Of a stretch of 64,000 bases of DNA, positions 34,210 through 45,244 are shown piece after piece. A program made the translations under genes and the position numbers. The DNA lies in the NCBI RefSeq assembly GCF_023856365.1, contig NC_064548.1:16788461-16852460 (forward strand). The letters run 5' to 3'. Every line of letters starts with the position of its first letter. The stretch's first letter is position 1. The notes beneath the pieces are model-generated. The model was not told where the DNA came from and did no database searches. It worked only from the letters and a program-made list of their open reading frames with translations. The stretch comes from Brienomyrus brachyistius (Eukaryota > Chordata > Actinopteri > Osteoglossiformes > Mormyridae).

Positions 34210-35488
34210 CAGGGTGAAAAAGGAGAGACATAGAAAATGCAGTCGACGCACCATCTGGAGGTGCAGTTGAAAAACATATGACCCACGGGTCATCGTGCAA
34301 AAACGGTGAGGTGTTTTTCCCCATCGTCGTCATGTAGGAGTAGGAGTGAGACAGAGTGACGGAATGTGATATTGTGCCAAGATGCACGCGGCAAGCACAG
34401 CACGCTATCCTATCCACTCTGATCTCTGTGCTTCTCTGACGCAGGAACCATAGACATCAAAATAAACCCACTAAAGGCAGGTTGCTAGGCAACCACTGTT
34501 TTTTTGGGGGAGGGGGCTGTAATTATTTCCAGTGAGGCCCATCATTAGCTGCTCTAATTTGATATCTTTAAGTATCATCCTGTTTTGTTTGCCGTTATAA
34601 CATGTTTCACCAATCAACGTAGGAAAACGAGGGGTTGACAGATCTAGCGCTGGCAAGAAAGGTCACACGCCCACACAGGTGTATCGCTATTCGTTCCTCA
34701 TTCAGTGGCAATGGTGCGTGTGCAGATCCACATGTTCCGGAATTTACAGTGAAAAGTTCCTTGATTTAATAACATGGTGGAAAAAAACACCTGGAACATG
34801 ATTTTTGTTCCCTTTTAAATCTCTGTAGCCATGGCAATATTCCAAATATATTTCACATAGTTTTTGAATACATCAATTGAGAATGCTTATTGGAGCAATT
34901 AAATACAATTAAATCAGATTTTTGACAAATCAAGGTCCTTAACTGCCACCAGACATCGCAGGCTTTTTCAGTCATTGCGACAGAATCACCGTAGAGTTTC
35001 ACGCTTTAGCGTGTTGCTGGCAGTTTGGCACACGGTGAGATGTCTGACGCTGGAGGAGGGACTTCTGAGGTCAGCGAGCAGTGTCACATCTAAGGGGAGG
35101 GGTAATGGGGGAGCAAGCAAGGGATGGGACGAAAGGATAAAAAAAAAACAGGGAGACAGGACTCTCACTTGTGAACCGGAATGACAAACAAAAGAGGGAA
35201 ATGCGGGTTTCACACACACAAGGAAAAAATCTGAACTGTTTTACTGTCTGAGATGTTTTTTTGGAAATAGCCAAAAATAGCCAAATAGCCCAGTTCCTGA
35301 GTGAACACGGCATATTCACAAGATCTCAATGAAACAAAGGCAATGAAATTTCCTTTCTGTTACATTTAGCTGAATATAAAGAAACAGAAAGCACTGCATG
35401 TCTACAACATCTATGGTTGCATTTTCAATCACTGATATTTTTCTAGGCCAATATGACTTCATTTTAGCAGGAGCCTTGAATACATAAG
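34210..35488. other. Unique stretch, no gene recognised
   Basis: Overlapping frames on both strands at 34975-35320 are purine/pyrimidine-biased and lack signatures. No repeat family is named. Confidence 0.4.
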
Positions 35489-35504
35489 TGTGTGTGTGTG
35501 TGTG
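35489..35504. repeat. Short (TG)n run
   Basis: Eight TG units are followed by the alternating CGCACGTGC. Confidence 0.9.
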
Positions 35505-35690
35505 CGCACGTGCATTAGCAACTAAGTAACTAACAAAAAAAGACTTCAAAATACTGTACAGTACTGCGTACTACAGTAAGTGGAATTCTGGGCCTTTCCT
35601 GGTCTGGGGGATGGACCTTGTATGGGGTACATACAGGGGGCGGGGCCACAGCTGAAATATGATTTGCCCCTAGAGTCCCCTCGTTCCTGT

Positions 35691-35717
35691 CACTCACTCA
35701 CTCACTCACTCACTCAC
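35691..35717. repeat. (CACT)n tetranucleotide repeat
   Basis: Nearly seven uninterrupted CACT units are directly visible. Confidence 0.95.
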
Positions 35718-36430
35718 ATCAAAACATATTATTGGCTGATAGGGTTAGCGTCTCTTATGCCCCTCAACTTAAAACACAAATCCTAGACTTGCCAATAGTC
35801 ACTTGGCTCAGCAATATACTGAGGCGCAGTCACCGTTAATGGTGATTCTGAACTGCCTAAGAGGGGCCACAGCTCCAGTGTCCATCTCAGTGACTAAGGT
35901 CACACTTGGACTGCTGGGACACTGGTGTCAGCATTCACAAAGAGGGGTTAACAGACTGCTGTCCCCCTGCCTTGGCTAGGTACTTACACATTTATATATA
36001 CTATACACTTATAAATAACTCTGCACTAGTTTCTTTTTTTAGGAGTGTGCTAATTTAAAATAGGCGTGATTTACATGGTGTGACTGCTTCCTGCACCAGG
36101 TCTTTGCGTCCTAATTAAGGCGGCTCTCTGAATCCCAGCTCTAGGGGATTCAGTCCCAGGAGTCAATGCTAAAAGCTCCTGAAACTCCCCATTCATGACA
36201 CTGATGTTTCTATGCTACATTAGAACAGGCCACACACCAATTACAACTGGAACAATTACCTCCCCCTACACGACGGCGGAATGGAGCAACCGAGAGGCAC
36301 CGGATGGGAAAGTTCATTAAGACACATAATGACGCATTAATTATTAAAGAAAAAGAAAAGAAACAAATAAAAAGGTTAATTTTCCTTGGTATGTTTATAT
36401 GTGCTTCACTGAGTTAGACAGAAGTGAGGT
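35718..36430. other. Unique stretch, nothing recognised
   Basis: No gene or named repeat is recognised. Confidence 0.4.
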
Positions 36431-36435
36431 TCAGG

Positions 36436-36500
36436 CAGGTGCATAGGAACCCGGGGGGGGGGGGGGGGGGCATGTACCCCCCAAAATTTATTTGGTTTCT
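36436..36500. mobile_element. DNA-transposon relic with 18-G tract
   Basis: AGGTGCATAGGAACCC, then an 18-G tract (36453-36470), then CATGTACCCCCCAAAATTTA resembles a fish DNA-transposon end in which a G-run is followed by CATGTCCCCCC. Boundaries are not seen. Assignment is tentative; the G tract itself is certain. Confidence 0.45.
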
Positions 36501-36845
36501 TTCTTCCCCCTTAATAATTACACCTTTACATTTAAATTCCTCAGTTGTGTCCCCCCAGCTTCAAACTCTCTGCGTGCCCTTGAGTACAGGGTAAACACCA
36601 TAAGGTCAATGTGCCTTGATTCATATTCAAAGCACTACTTGTACTGCTGGATAGATCCCACCACTGAGAAACGGAGAAACTCCGGCTGTGTAGATCCGGC
36701 GTCCCTCTTCACACCCAGCGGCCAGCACTGTCTTCTCCAGCCTACTAGGCTTGACTCATCAACCGGTTGCTGATATCGGCTGATGTGTTCTATCCCCCCA
36801 CTGTCTCAGAAATGTTCTAAATACCTTCACACCATATGGCATCCT
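36501..36845. other. Unique stretch, open frame without signature
   Basis: A 93-codon plus frame (36492-36773) has no recognised domain. Confidence 0.4.
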
Positions 36846-36849
36846 CCTG

Positions 36850-37005
36850 GATTGCTGATAAATTGGATGTTATGCTCCCAATTACACAAAGCAGAACAAT
36901 TTTGGCAATAAAGGCTCAGTTAAAGAGAATCCCTATGATGAAATTATTGTCAGTTCTAAAGCAATCACACACTAATTAAGGCTCCCAGCTGGAATACGCA
37001 AAGAC
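36850..37005. promoter_or_regulatory. Candidate conserved regulatory segment
   Basis: CAATTAC (36879-36885), AACAAT SOX-like (36895-36900) and CTAATTAA (36972-36979) sit in repeat-free sequence. Motifs only; conservation is not tested. Confidence 0.28.
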
Positions 37006-37009
37006 TTCA

Positions 37010-38340
37010 TCTTCATGCTTCTACTTGGGAATCTGTAAAGTTGTGACGCGACACTCTTCTCTGGAGTACACAGGTGCTGCCGAAAACAATTCCTGAGAAA
37101 ACACGTAACCTAATGCCTGACGTACGGGCTCTCCTGAACCTGGACAGACAATGAACTCAGCAGCAAAAGCAAGATGGCCAAGCCACCATGTTTTTAATGA
37201 CTGTTATATTGAGAAGTTTAAAAATACCATCCAGAAGATCAGCTGCATTAAACTCATGAATCTTCATTATGAGTTAAAGCAACAAATAAATTATGGAATA
37301 GACTGCATAAAATCCAAATAATGCATCTAAAATTAATAAATAAATAACTAAACTGGTAAAAATAGAGGTGCTCACAATTCTTGCCCTAATGTATGGCTAC
37401 ACTCCAGTACAGCAGTTAAAGTCTCCATGGCAACATATGTCGGTATAGGTGGAAGTAGTATGGACCGATGACATCATCATTTTCATACATCCTGAAATTA
37501 TGATCGCATCAGCATCACCACTCATACAGGTAAAATGGCATTAAAAGTCCAAACTTAATTGTGTATTAACTAAAACACCTGTTCATTTGAAAAAGAAAAA
37601 AAAATACTACGATGTGTGCACTGAACTTATGATTAAAGCCAGAATTTCAGCTGCCGTTTCACATAAAACACTTCGCAATCTGGAGGAATGCCTGGTGATG
37701 TGAAATAATTCAAATTTTGCAGGAGATGCGATAATGAAAAATGAACTGTGCAGTATTACCCCTTACTGTGCAAAAATTTCATAAAAGCAAAATTTAGAGA
37801 ATTTAGCTATGCCCCCCTTGCATCATGTGCTTCAAAGACTCAAATGGATAGACACTTTTGAGTCAATATACTCATCCTTTTTAATTAAGTTCTGTCCATT
37901 TAAGCAACGTGGACCCCATACCAGCAATAATAGGACGTATAGCTTTATAATGCACCCTCTGCCCCATTGTCCGTCTGGAGGAGGGGATTAGCATGAGGCT
38001 CCATAAGGGTCTAGCTCATGTGTATAATAGCTATTGATTGGTGTTTGTGGTGCAGTTAGCTTTAATAGGCTTAACTGAGCAAGAGAATCCTGGGCAAGGC
38101 CAGAGCAAAGGTGAAGATCCATTAACCAACGGCACGGTTGAAGTACTTGGAAGACAATCGACCATTTGCAAACTGAGGCCATGACGAGGGCAAGGTGGGG
38201 AAAACTAAAAACAAACACCCAAGGAAAAACTAAAGAGATTAAGAGGTAAAATTTGCAACATCATTCCCCTTTGCGTCCTTCATGTTAGCAAACAGACACA
38301 CACAGACACATGGGTCTCCCCTGATGCTGGGGGACTCCTT
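37010..38340. other. AT-rich unique stretch, nothing recognised
   Basis: No gene or named repeat is recognised; short frames have no signatures. Confidence 0.4.
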
Positions 38341-38344
38341 AGCT

Positions 38345-38645
38345 GCTGTTGCGGTGCAGTGTGTGAACGCTCACGTACCCCGGCGGTTGAAGCCTTTTCT
38401 GGGGGGGGGAGGGAGGCACCGACCTGTTTGCACGCTGTGTGGCTTCACCACATGAAGCGAGATCGGAGCCAGCTGGGGGGAGGGGGCAGCGCAAGCAGAG
38501 GGATGGCAGGAGCAGATGGCAGACGGACAGAAGAGACAGGCGCGCACGCGCCGATCTCCTGCTCACGAGGCAGACAGAACCGGAATCGAAACTGTCGAGG
38601 GAAAAACATGCCGCTTCCAGGTCGCTTCGGGGAAGCAGGAAAGTG
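38345..38645. promoter_or_regulatory. CpG-island-like block
   Basis: About 23 CpGs occur in about 300 bp, with GCGCGCACGCGCCG near 38540, in otherwise AT-rich surroundings. Low stop density gives overlapping frames on both strands (minus 38339-38662, plus 38359-38655 and others) with arginine-rich nonsense-like translations. It contains a CTCF-like motif at 38509-38522. It could be an alternative promoter or a CpG-rich regulatory element; no transcript signal is visible. Confidence 0.4.
38509..38522 (+). promoter_or_regulatory. CTCF-like motif
   Basis: GGAGCAGATGGCAG matches CCASYAGRKGGCRS at 12 of 14 positions. It lies inside the CpG-rich block. Confidence 0.35.
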
Positions 38646-38649
38646 GGGC

Positions 38650-39335
38650 AGATAAACTCCATTCGAAAATTAACGCCGAGAATAAAAGTACCAAAGCTTT
38701 TTCATTTATCGCAAGTACAACGTCCCTTTTCCGTTACTTTGGAGTCCCTTGAGCTGTTTCAGGCAGAACATTAAGTACATTTTAAAATTTCAAATTTGTA
38801 TTTCATAATGTGTGTTTAATAATATGTTGCTAACTGCTTGGGTGCGACTAGATAGATAATGAATAAGTTATGAACTGGATTCACGACTGTGACTGAAATG
38901 GCAACCTTCAGAGTACCTGAAAGTCCATGGCTATTTCAGTCTACTGTAGCAGAAATGGACAGGAGAATCCTTCACTGTCTTACTACCTTATAGCCACACC
39001 TTGTGCTTTTATTTTTTTCAGCCATATGACTATTAAGCAAGCCAAGGCTCCCAACATTAAGTGTCTACTGGATGTTCCACTATGCCCTCCCACTGTCATT
39101 GTGCTATTTTATAATCAACCTGGAACCGGTTTCACCATCAATTTTTGTTTTGATGCAAACCACTAAGAAGCCACGTTGTCAGCAAAGAGTTGAATTGCCC
39201 TTGTTTGAGGGTGCAGGCATCTCAGCAGAGATCGAGGACCACAACCAGATACCCTGCTTCTGTGGTGAGAGCATTTCCCGGCTCTCTGAATGCCAGGGTT
39301 CTGAAGCGCTCTACAGTCACTACACTATAAACAAA
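38650..39335. other. Unique stretch, nothing recognised
   Basis: A plus frame of 92 codons (39072-39350) lacks any signature. No repeats are named. Confidence 0.4.
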
Positions 39336-39339
39336 AATT

Positions 39340-39436
39340 TAGAGACATAGAGAAAGAGGGTGAGAGAGAAGGAGCAAATGTGAGAGGGAGTGAAAGAAAA
39401 AAAGAGAGAGATAGAGAAAAGAAGAGAGGGAGGCAA
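39340..39436. repeat. Purine-rich (GA)n-like low-complexity tract
   Basis: Almost all A and G on the plus strand, with many GAGA words. The leucine/serine-rich minus frames at 39325-39534 are by-products. Confidence 0.85.
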
Positions 39437-39720
39437 AGTGACAGCCTAGTGCGTCGCTCGGTGTCACGCAGTTTGACAAACGGATCATAAGTAGCACAAT
39501 AATACTGTGACACAAATGTTTGCGACACAAACAAGCAAGAGTTTAAATTAACATTTTTAACTATTAATTATTTACATACATATTTAATATGCTTTGGCAA
39601 CACTAGTTCGGGAAGCCAGAAAACCCTAATGAGCTGTGAAGCTCATTTTGATTTTCAGTTAATTTGAGTGTTTGTAGACATGGTTGTTTATGCTAAGTTA
39701 TATTTAGCATGCATATCTGA
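39437..39720. other. Unique stretch, nothing recognised
   Basis: No gene or repeat is recognised. Confidence 0.4.
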
Positions 39721-39721
39721 G

Positions 39722-40023
39722 GCAGGATGGCACATCAGTAGATGGCAATACTGCCCCGTATCTCTAAGGGCCTGGGGTGCAAATCCTGCCTCTGCCCTGT
39801 GTGCAGAGTTTACCCGACTTCTAACTGTGGCAAAGACATGCAGTTAGGCTGATTGGTGCCTGTTAGCTATTTCCAGTGTGTATATGTGCCCTGCAGTGTA
39901 CTGGAGATTTATGAGAAAGGGGGGCTAAAGAATATTTTAGGAGGGGCCTAAACCTCCCTTAAACTTCTCTGCCAGGCTGTACCCCTGCTTTGTGCCCTGT
40001 GTTGCCGGGTATACAGTCTGTGA
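39722..40023 (+). mobile_element. SINE with a ~62-bp internal insertion
   Basis: The head GCAGGATGGCACATCAGTAG and the B-box-like GGGGTGCAAATCCTG are followed by CAGAGTTTACCCGACTTCTA, GACATGCAGTTAGGCTGATT and GCCCTGCAGTGTACTGGA. The body resumes as CCAGGCTGTACCCCTGCTTT and GTGCCCTGTGTTGCCGGGTA. Between them, about 39908-39970, sits foreign sequence containing GAGGGGCCTAAACCTCCC, partly self-complementary. Confidence 0.78.
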
Positions 40024-40150
40024 TGTGTATCAAGGTAAGTACTGTAGATGCATCAATGGATGTATATCCTTTCGCATATATATTTTCTGTGTCATCTAGA
40101 TTAAATTGCATCTCTTTTTGGCATTAGCAGTATATTGGAGAGAAAGAATG
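40024..40150. other. Short unique spacer
   Basis: Nothing recognised. Confidence 0.4.
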
Positions 40151-40152
40151 GG

Positions 40153-40187
40153 GTGTGTGTGTGTGTGTGTGTGTGTGGGGGGGGGGG
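40153..40187. repeat. (GT)n microsatellite running into poly-G
   Basis: About 12 GT units are followed by a G run to 40187. Confidence 0.95.
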
Positions 40188-40229
40188 TGCTAGATTTTCC
40201 TGCTCCACTGCAGTGCACTACCAGCTCCT

Positions 40230-40575
40230 CCTGAATAATGCAGCCCACCTGTGTTGGGGTGCCAGTGAGCTCCTGGGGCCATAAACATGAATGGAAGGAG
40301 AACATTAGACTTGGGAAGATATTGATCCATGTGCTAATGCAGCAGATGGAAGATGAAAGCCAGCACCGCGATAGTGCACCAATTTGAGGAATTACTGCAG
40401 TGTGTTTAGTGGTGTCTCTCCATGTTACACTCATTGCCTCATGGTGATTAGTGCTAATGTGACAGACAAGTCCTTCGATAATTGTGCATTCACCACAGAG
40501 AATGCTGCCCGACACGATCAACCTCAGTTTCATTAATTGCATTTAAATTGCTGCTGTGCTTCGAGCTGTGAGCAA
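40230..40575. promoter_or_regulatory. Candidate developmental enhancer
   Basis: CTAATG at 40334-40339, CAGATG at 40343-40348, TAATTG at 40479-40484 and 40534-40539, and GCATTTAAATTGC near 40539-40551 lie in repeat-free sequence. The 148-codon minus frame over it (40096-40542) runs through the microsatellite and has no domain, so the openness is probably incidental. Confidence 0.35.
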
Positions 40576-41060
40576 TTCTGAAGGATATATTTTTTTTATT
40601 GAATCTTAATGTCGGAACAGAACCAATAATAAACTCCAGCAATGTTCATGTGGTACCCTAAGGAGACATCAGTCCTGTTGTACATGATACCATTACTGAA
40701 CATGCACCCCCTTCCTTAGTAAATGGTCAGAGCTACATCCTGTCTCTGTCACAATGACTGACACTTCACATGCATACCTGTCTTGGAGACATTATGCACA
40801 CAAAATAATTCCCATCGGGGGGCAGTGCAGATCATAAAATGATTTTTTTTTTTTTAAATTTCTCCTGTTCTGAGGAATTCCACAGGGACAGGTGTTATTG
40901 GTGCATGGTTTTCGTGTTTTTCATTAAAAAACGTGAGATGGGCAGAGCTGAGTGATGACATACTTCCTGTGGAGGCACCACAGGGGCTGTCTGGCTCACA
41001 AAACTACAGCTAGATAAAGTAAGTAATGTGGCTTCACTTTGTTAGATTCACCATGCTCTT
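40576..41060. other. Unique stretch with one CTCF-like motif
   Basis: A poly-T tract lies near 40845-40855. No gene or repeat family is recognised. Confidence 0.4.
40812..40825 (+). promoter_or_regulatory. CTCF-like motif
   Basis: CCATCGGGGGGCAG matches CCASYAGRKGGCRS at 12 of 14 positions. Confidence 0.35.
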
Positions 41061-41065
41061 GGACA

Positions 41066-41153
41066 TGTAGCCACACCCACATGTGTGTAGCCACACCCCT
41101 CACACAAGTGACCACACCCATATTTGTGTAGCCACGCCTCCTAAACCCACATG
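41066..41153. repeat. Degenerate ~20-bp repeat, four copies
   Basis: TGTAGCCACACCCACATG recurs as TGTAGCCACACCCCTCACAC, TGACCACACCCATATTTG and TGTAGCCACGCCTCCTAAAC, with unit lengths of about 18-26 bp. Confidence 0.8.
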
Positions 41154-41159
41154 CACACA

Positions 41160-41990
41160 TACAAAGAGCCACTTCCCAAATACACGCCACGGCACTTCTG
41201 CCATTATTAGTTCTTGAAGATATATAGCTTACTAGCAATGGTTAGTGAAAAAATAAAACAGAACTTGCACATTCCTCTTTATCCGCACCATCAGAAGGGG
41301 GCCTGAAAAAAATCCCTCTCTGATCTGGTAACTTTGAAGGCGTGCATCTTTGGGAAAACTTCAAGGCCCTTCTTTTTCTTGTCCCTCAGTGAGGGAGTGA
41401 GTCACAGATCCCCATCTATGGAAACTAGGCCAGCCTGCACCTGACTGTGTCGCCATCACTGACGGACTGAGAAATCTGCTTATTGGTACGAAGACAATTG
41501 GGGTTATGCGGGAAACATCACTGTGCGGGTTATGGGAATGTGAAAAGGAGGTTCGGGCTCTCCAGCTCGAGTCCCTGTTCATTTTTGCATTTCATTAAGG
41601 CGATTCATGACCGAGAACATAACTGTATGAAGAAATCACACCTATTCCCTGTGCTCTTTGGCTGAAGGAAAATCGCAACAGTGTTAAAGAGAGTATTCAG
41701 GACTTGTGTGAGCATATATTTTTTTTGCTTTCGCATCACGCTGATGTCTCTTTCTCAGGGTGACAGAATCGTCCCCTGTTAGTCTGCGGGACAGGCTGGG
41801 CGACTTGGCAAGAAGAGCCACCTAACAATGACATTTTAGGAAGGACTGATGCTTTATTAGCGATTCTCCCTTTCTGGAATGTACAGCCGTGGCAAGGGAA
41901 TGCGACTGAAAATAAGATGAAAAAAATGGACAATGAACGTTTAAGAAAATCGCTACACAGATTTTCTCATCTGACAGGAGGAGTGCGGAA
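41160..41990. other. Unique stretch, nothing recognised
   Basis: Short frames on both strands lack signatures. Confidence 0.4.
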
Positions 41991-41994
41991 TAAA

Positions 41995-41997
<3 letters not shown>

Positions 41998-42067
<70 letters not shown>
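41998..42067. repeat. (TA)35 dinucleotide microsatellite
   Basis: About 70 bp of uninterrupted TA. Perfectly self-complementary, hence able to extrude a cruciform and prone to length change. Confidence 0.97.
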
Positions 42068-42069
<2 letters not shown>

Positions 42070-44275
42070 GGGAACGAGGAACAAGTGGAGTAAATCAATA
42101 CGAACAATTCTGACAGCCTGACTCTCCCTCAAGGCAGATGCCAGCACCACCCATACAGTAATTATAGCCAGTGATTCATCATTCAGTGTTGCATCAGTAT
42201 GAGTATCAGCATGATTTGATCTATGTTTCCTTTAAATACAGCATCCTATGCTAAATGGGCATTTCGTGAATAACCGCTGCCTAACTCTCACTCACAGCCT
42301 TTGTTGTATTTACACTAATAGCATTTTTATTTTAAGTTGTAAGGAGTTACTAATCCATCACTCTGCTTAGGGGGTTAGCACGGACCCCACTGCTATTAAG
42401 CACCAGACTTGGTACGACCCAAAGGACAGTGAATTTGGATGTTATAAAAATCCCACATGACTGAAGTGAGTGAGAAACCCATTAATCACCTAATTAAAGA
42501 TGGTGTCCGGGCACTTCTGATGGGCACCCCTAATGTGAGAAGTTTAATGGGAAAGCAAGGGCATTGTCCAGACTTTCTCCTTCCGAAAAGCACCCCATGT
42601 GTTACTCCAGGACAGGGAACACCAAGATGACTCCTCTTCAGCTTTCTATGGGAGGGTGCTATAACCCAGAACCCTGATAGGGGCAGATGTTGTAGCAGAT
42701 CTCAAGGCAGCATGGCACAAAATGCACAGCACTTACCTCAAGGAGAAAGCGACTGCTAATTAGCAAGTCAGGCTTTATTCAGGAAAGTCAGTTTATACTA
42801 TGGGCTATACTGCAGGTACCAGCTGACCTAAATCCTACACTGTCACTCTCTCAGCCACTCCGTACATGACAACCCAGTCTAGATATAGAGTAAAACTTTT
42901 AACTCAAAGCATGTTGGCTTGGTCATAGTCACCATAGCCTATGTAACCTTCTTCTTGTAAACTTCAAAAAGCCAAGCAGAGCTGTTTTAGGAAGGCCATG
43001 ATGCAGACTGCAGCAGAATCAGTGGTCTAGTGAGAAGTTCTTGTAAAACCAGTGTCTGCGCTCATTAAAAGGTCCCCCATAGCATTTTTCACAAAAGTAA
43101 GGTTTATAGACCCCCCCTCCCCCATGGAATCCAGCACTACTGCAGTTTTGCTGCCCAGTATTCCGCTAGCCAAACCCCCCTCCCAGAAAGCCCCTTTGGA
43201 TGCCTGCATTTACGCTGCCTGGTGCCAAATCCTAGTCCTCATGAAGCACAATAAATAAACTGGTTAGTTTTAAAAATTCATGGTTTCGTAGATACGAGGA
43301 CGAACATTCATATAGAGATGAAACCAGTTTGGTACAGATCAGTTTTCTTCAGTGAGAAAAGCAGAGCAAAGATAATTTGCCTAGAGCTGTGTGCATGCAT
43401 ATGTATGATTGCATAGTTATGATTTGACCGATGCTGAACAGCACAGTTTCTAAATACCACAATGGTGTGGCCTCCAAATTAACACAGAGCCGAATCAGTA
43501 CCTCAGTGACACAGTCTCATACAGGGCTACATGATGTCAGCTCACAGAGCAGTAATTTATGACAGGGCTCCTTTCGGAAACTACTGTATTACAGGCCAAT
43601 GAACAAAGAACTGAGCGTAATAAACGTAAAACAAGGAACCTTAAGCAATGAAAAGATTATATAATGGTCAAGCAATATGGAGACCAGGTCCAGCCAGTAC
43701 AGACGCTGTTCCCTCGTGATGTTCCTATATTCAAAGATGATAATGACCACATACACACTCGTGACAGAATGGCAATGTGTTCCGTAAATAATGATAATAT
43801 ACAACAATTAAATAAAATATTATTGTCCTCTCTAATCATCACCAGACGAGATTTGTGTTTTAATAAATGGACTGGCTGACTAATGTTTGTTAGTTATTGC
43901 TTATGTTTGAAATGGTTCACTTGTTCACTCACTCATAATTCCCTGTACAGAAAAATCTATTTAGTTTGCTATTTAGGGAATTACTCAGTGAAACAAGACT
44001 ATGGATTCAAACGTTATGTATTCTAAGATGTTCTATGTTGTATCCTAGCAACATATGATAATAGCAAAATATGGTGACAACAGAAATGGAACAAAGGAGA
44101 TCAAGTCAATATGCATGTGTACAGTATGTCTGTTATTTAAAATGATTATTTATAATAATTATTTTATAAAAATTCCTATTTATTATTATTGTTGTTATTA
44201 TTATGTTAACTTCAGTCGAGAACTCTGGAATCATTGTTACCTTTAAAAATTTATTTACACTCGTACTCAAAACTG
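42070..44275. other. Unique stretch, nothing recognised
   Basis: No gene or repeat family is recognised; AT-rich at 43880-44210, with ATTATT-type words near 44140-44210. Confidence 0.4.
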
Positions 44276-44282
44276 CCCTCTT

Positions 44283-44296
44283 CCGCCATCTGGTTC
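44283..44296 (-). promoter_or_regulatory. CTCF-like motif
   Basis: The minus strand reads GAACCAGATGGCGG, 12 of 14 matches to CCASYAGRKGGCRS including all ten core positions. Confidence 0.38.
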
Positions 44297-44299
44297 ACA

Positions 44300-45225
44300 T
44301 CACAAGTGACCCATTATGCATTGCATTATGATATAAAGGCGACATAATAGTACACATTCTATGCAATGCACCATGGATAATGTAAGAGTTAAATTTCCCA
44401 GTGATAATTCAAATTTTAATGGCAGATGCACTATACACTGCGCTATTTCTCTAATAAACACACGTATAAATTCAGTGTTGGGATGTCTGTACTATTGAAT
44501 AATTTTTTTTTCCTGTGCTTCCATGCTACTGCAGTTTTAAAATGTAGTTGCTCATGCAGTACTCATGTGGGCTATCAAGCAGACCCTCCCTGAACCATCA
44601 CCCACGCCCAGACCGGAGGGAAATGCTTGTAAAATGTCACCGCGGCCTATTTTCCACTGCCTGGTCCCAAGTGGAGACTGTAATGATGTCCTGCTACACC
44701 TTAAACTGGCCTTCTTTGTCTCTCATTTGCCGTCCACAAAATGGTGGGCAAGATACAGAGGGCGGCTTCGGCTCCACAATGCCCTGACGGACGGAATCCA
44801 GCTAGGAAGATGAGAATGCATTGTGTCTATTTTTACGCTCGCTTCTTCCTTTCTCGTACTTGACAGGGTGCGATTGGGCCCTTAGGCATCAGCTGTGAGG
44901 AGGCACTTGCCATGTGACAACTCTAAATACCGCGAGGAAAGGCAGCAGACTCGCACAGGACGGACCAAGAGACCAGCAGAACCCACGAGCAGCACAGTTC
45001 CAATTAGCCCTATTTTGCAGCTAATAGGCTATGTCACAGACAGCATTTCTATGTATGACTGGTCAATGATTACAGCCAATGGGAATCTTCCCTTCAGGCT
45101 ATTGGCTCAGAATAATAAGTTCCATTTCCCTTGCATCTGCTCTAGGGAGGCAAAGCTAACTCTGTGCCTCAAACTGTTGGAAACGTCGCTCTGCTATACG
45201 TATGACGTTATGCACATATGGTGTC
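44300..45225. other. Unique stretch, GC-moderate, no gene recognised
   Basis: The 145-codon plus frame 44895-45332 and two overlapping plus frames near 44548-44813 show no domain. The inner part, about 45000-45130, has CCAATTAGCCC and CCAATGGGAA and could be regulatory. Confidence 0.35.
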
Positions 45226-45227
45226 CT

Positions 45228-45241
45228 GCGCCACCTCGTTG
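45228..45241 (-). promoter_or_regulatory. CTCF-like motif
   Basis: The minus strand reads CAACGAGGTGGCGC, 12 of 14 matches to CCASYAGRKGGCRS. Confidence 0.35.
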
Positions 45242-45244
45242 TCA

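Noticed and set aside
38359..38774. Arginine-rich overlapping open frames as a gene
   Set aside because: Frames are open on both strands because of GC-rich sequence with few stops; none has a recognisable domain.
39735..39748. CTCF-like motif TCAGTAGATGGCAA
   Set aside because: It matches 12 of 14 positions but lies in a decayed SINE head and lacks the final G/C; likely chance.
40096..40542. 148-codon minus-strand open frame as a gene
   Set aside because: It reads through a GT/poly-G microsatellite (giving a P/T/H-rich stretch) and has no domain.
41953..42150. YI-repeat minus-strand open frame
   Set aside because: It is the (TA)35 tract read in frame.
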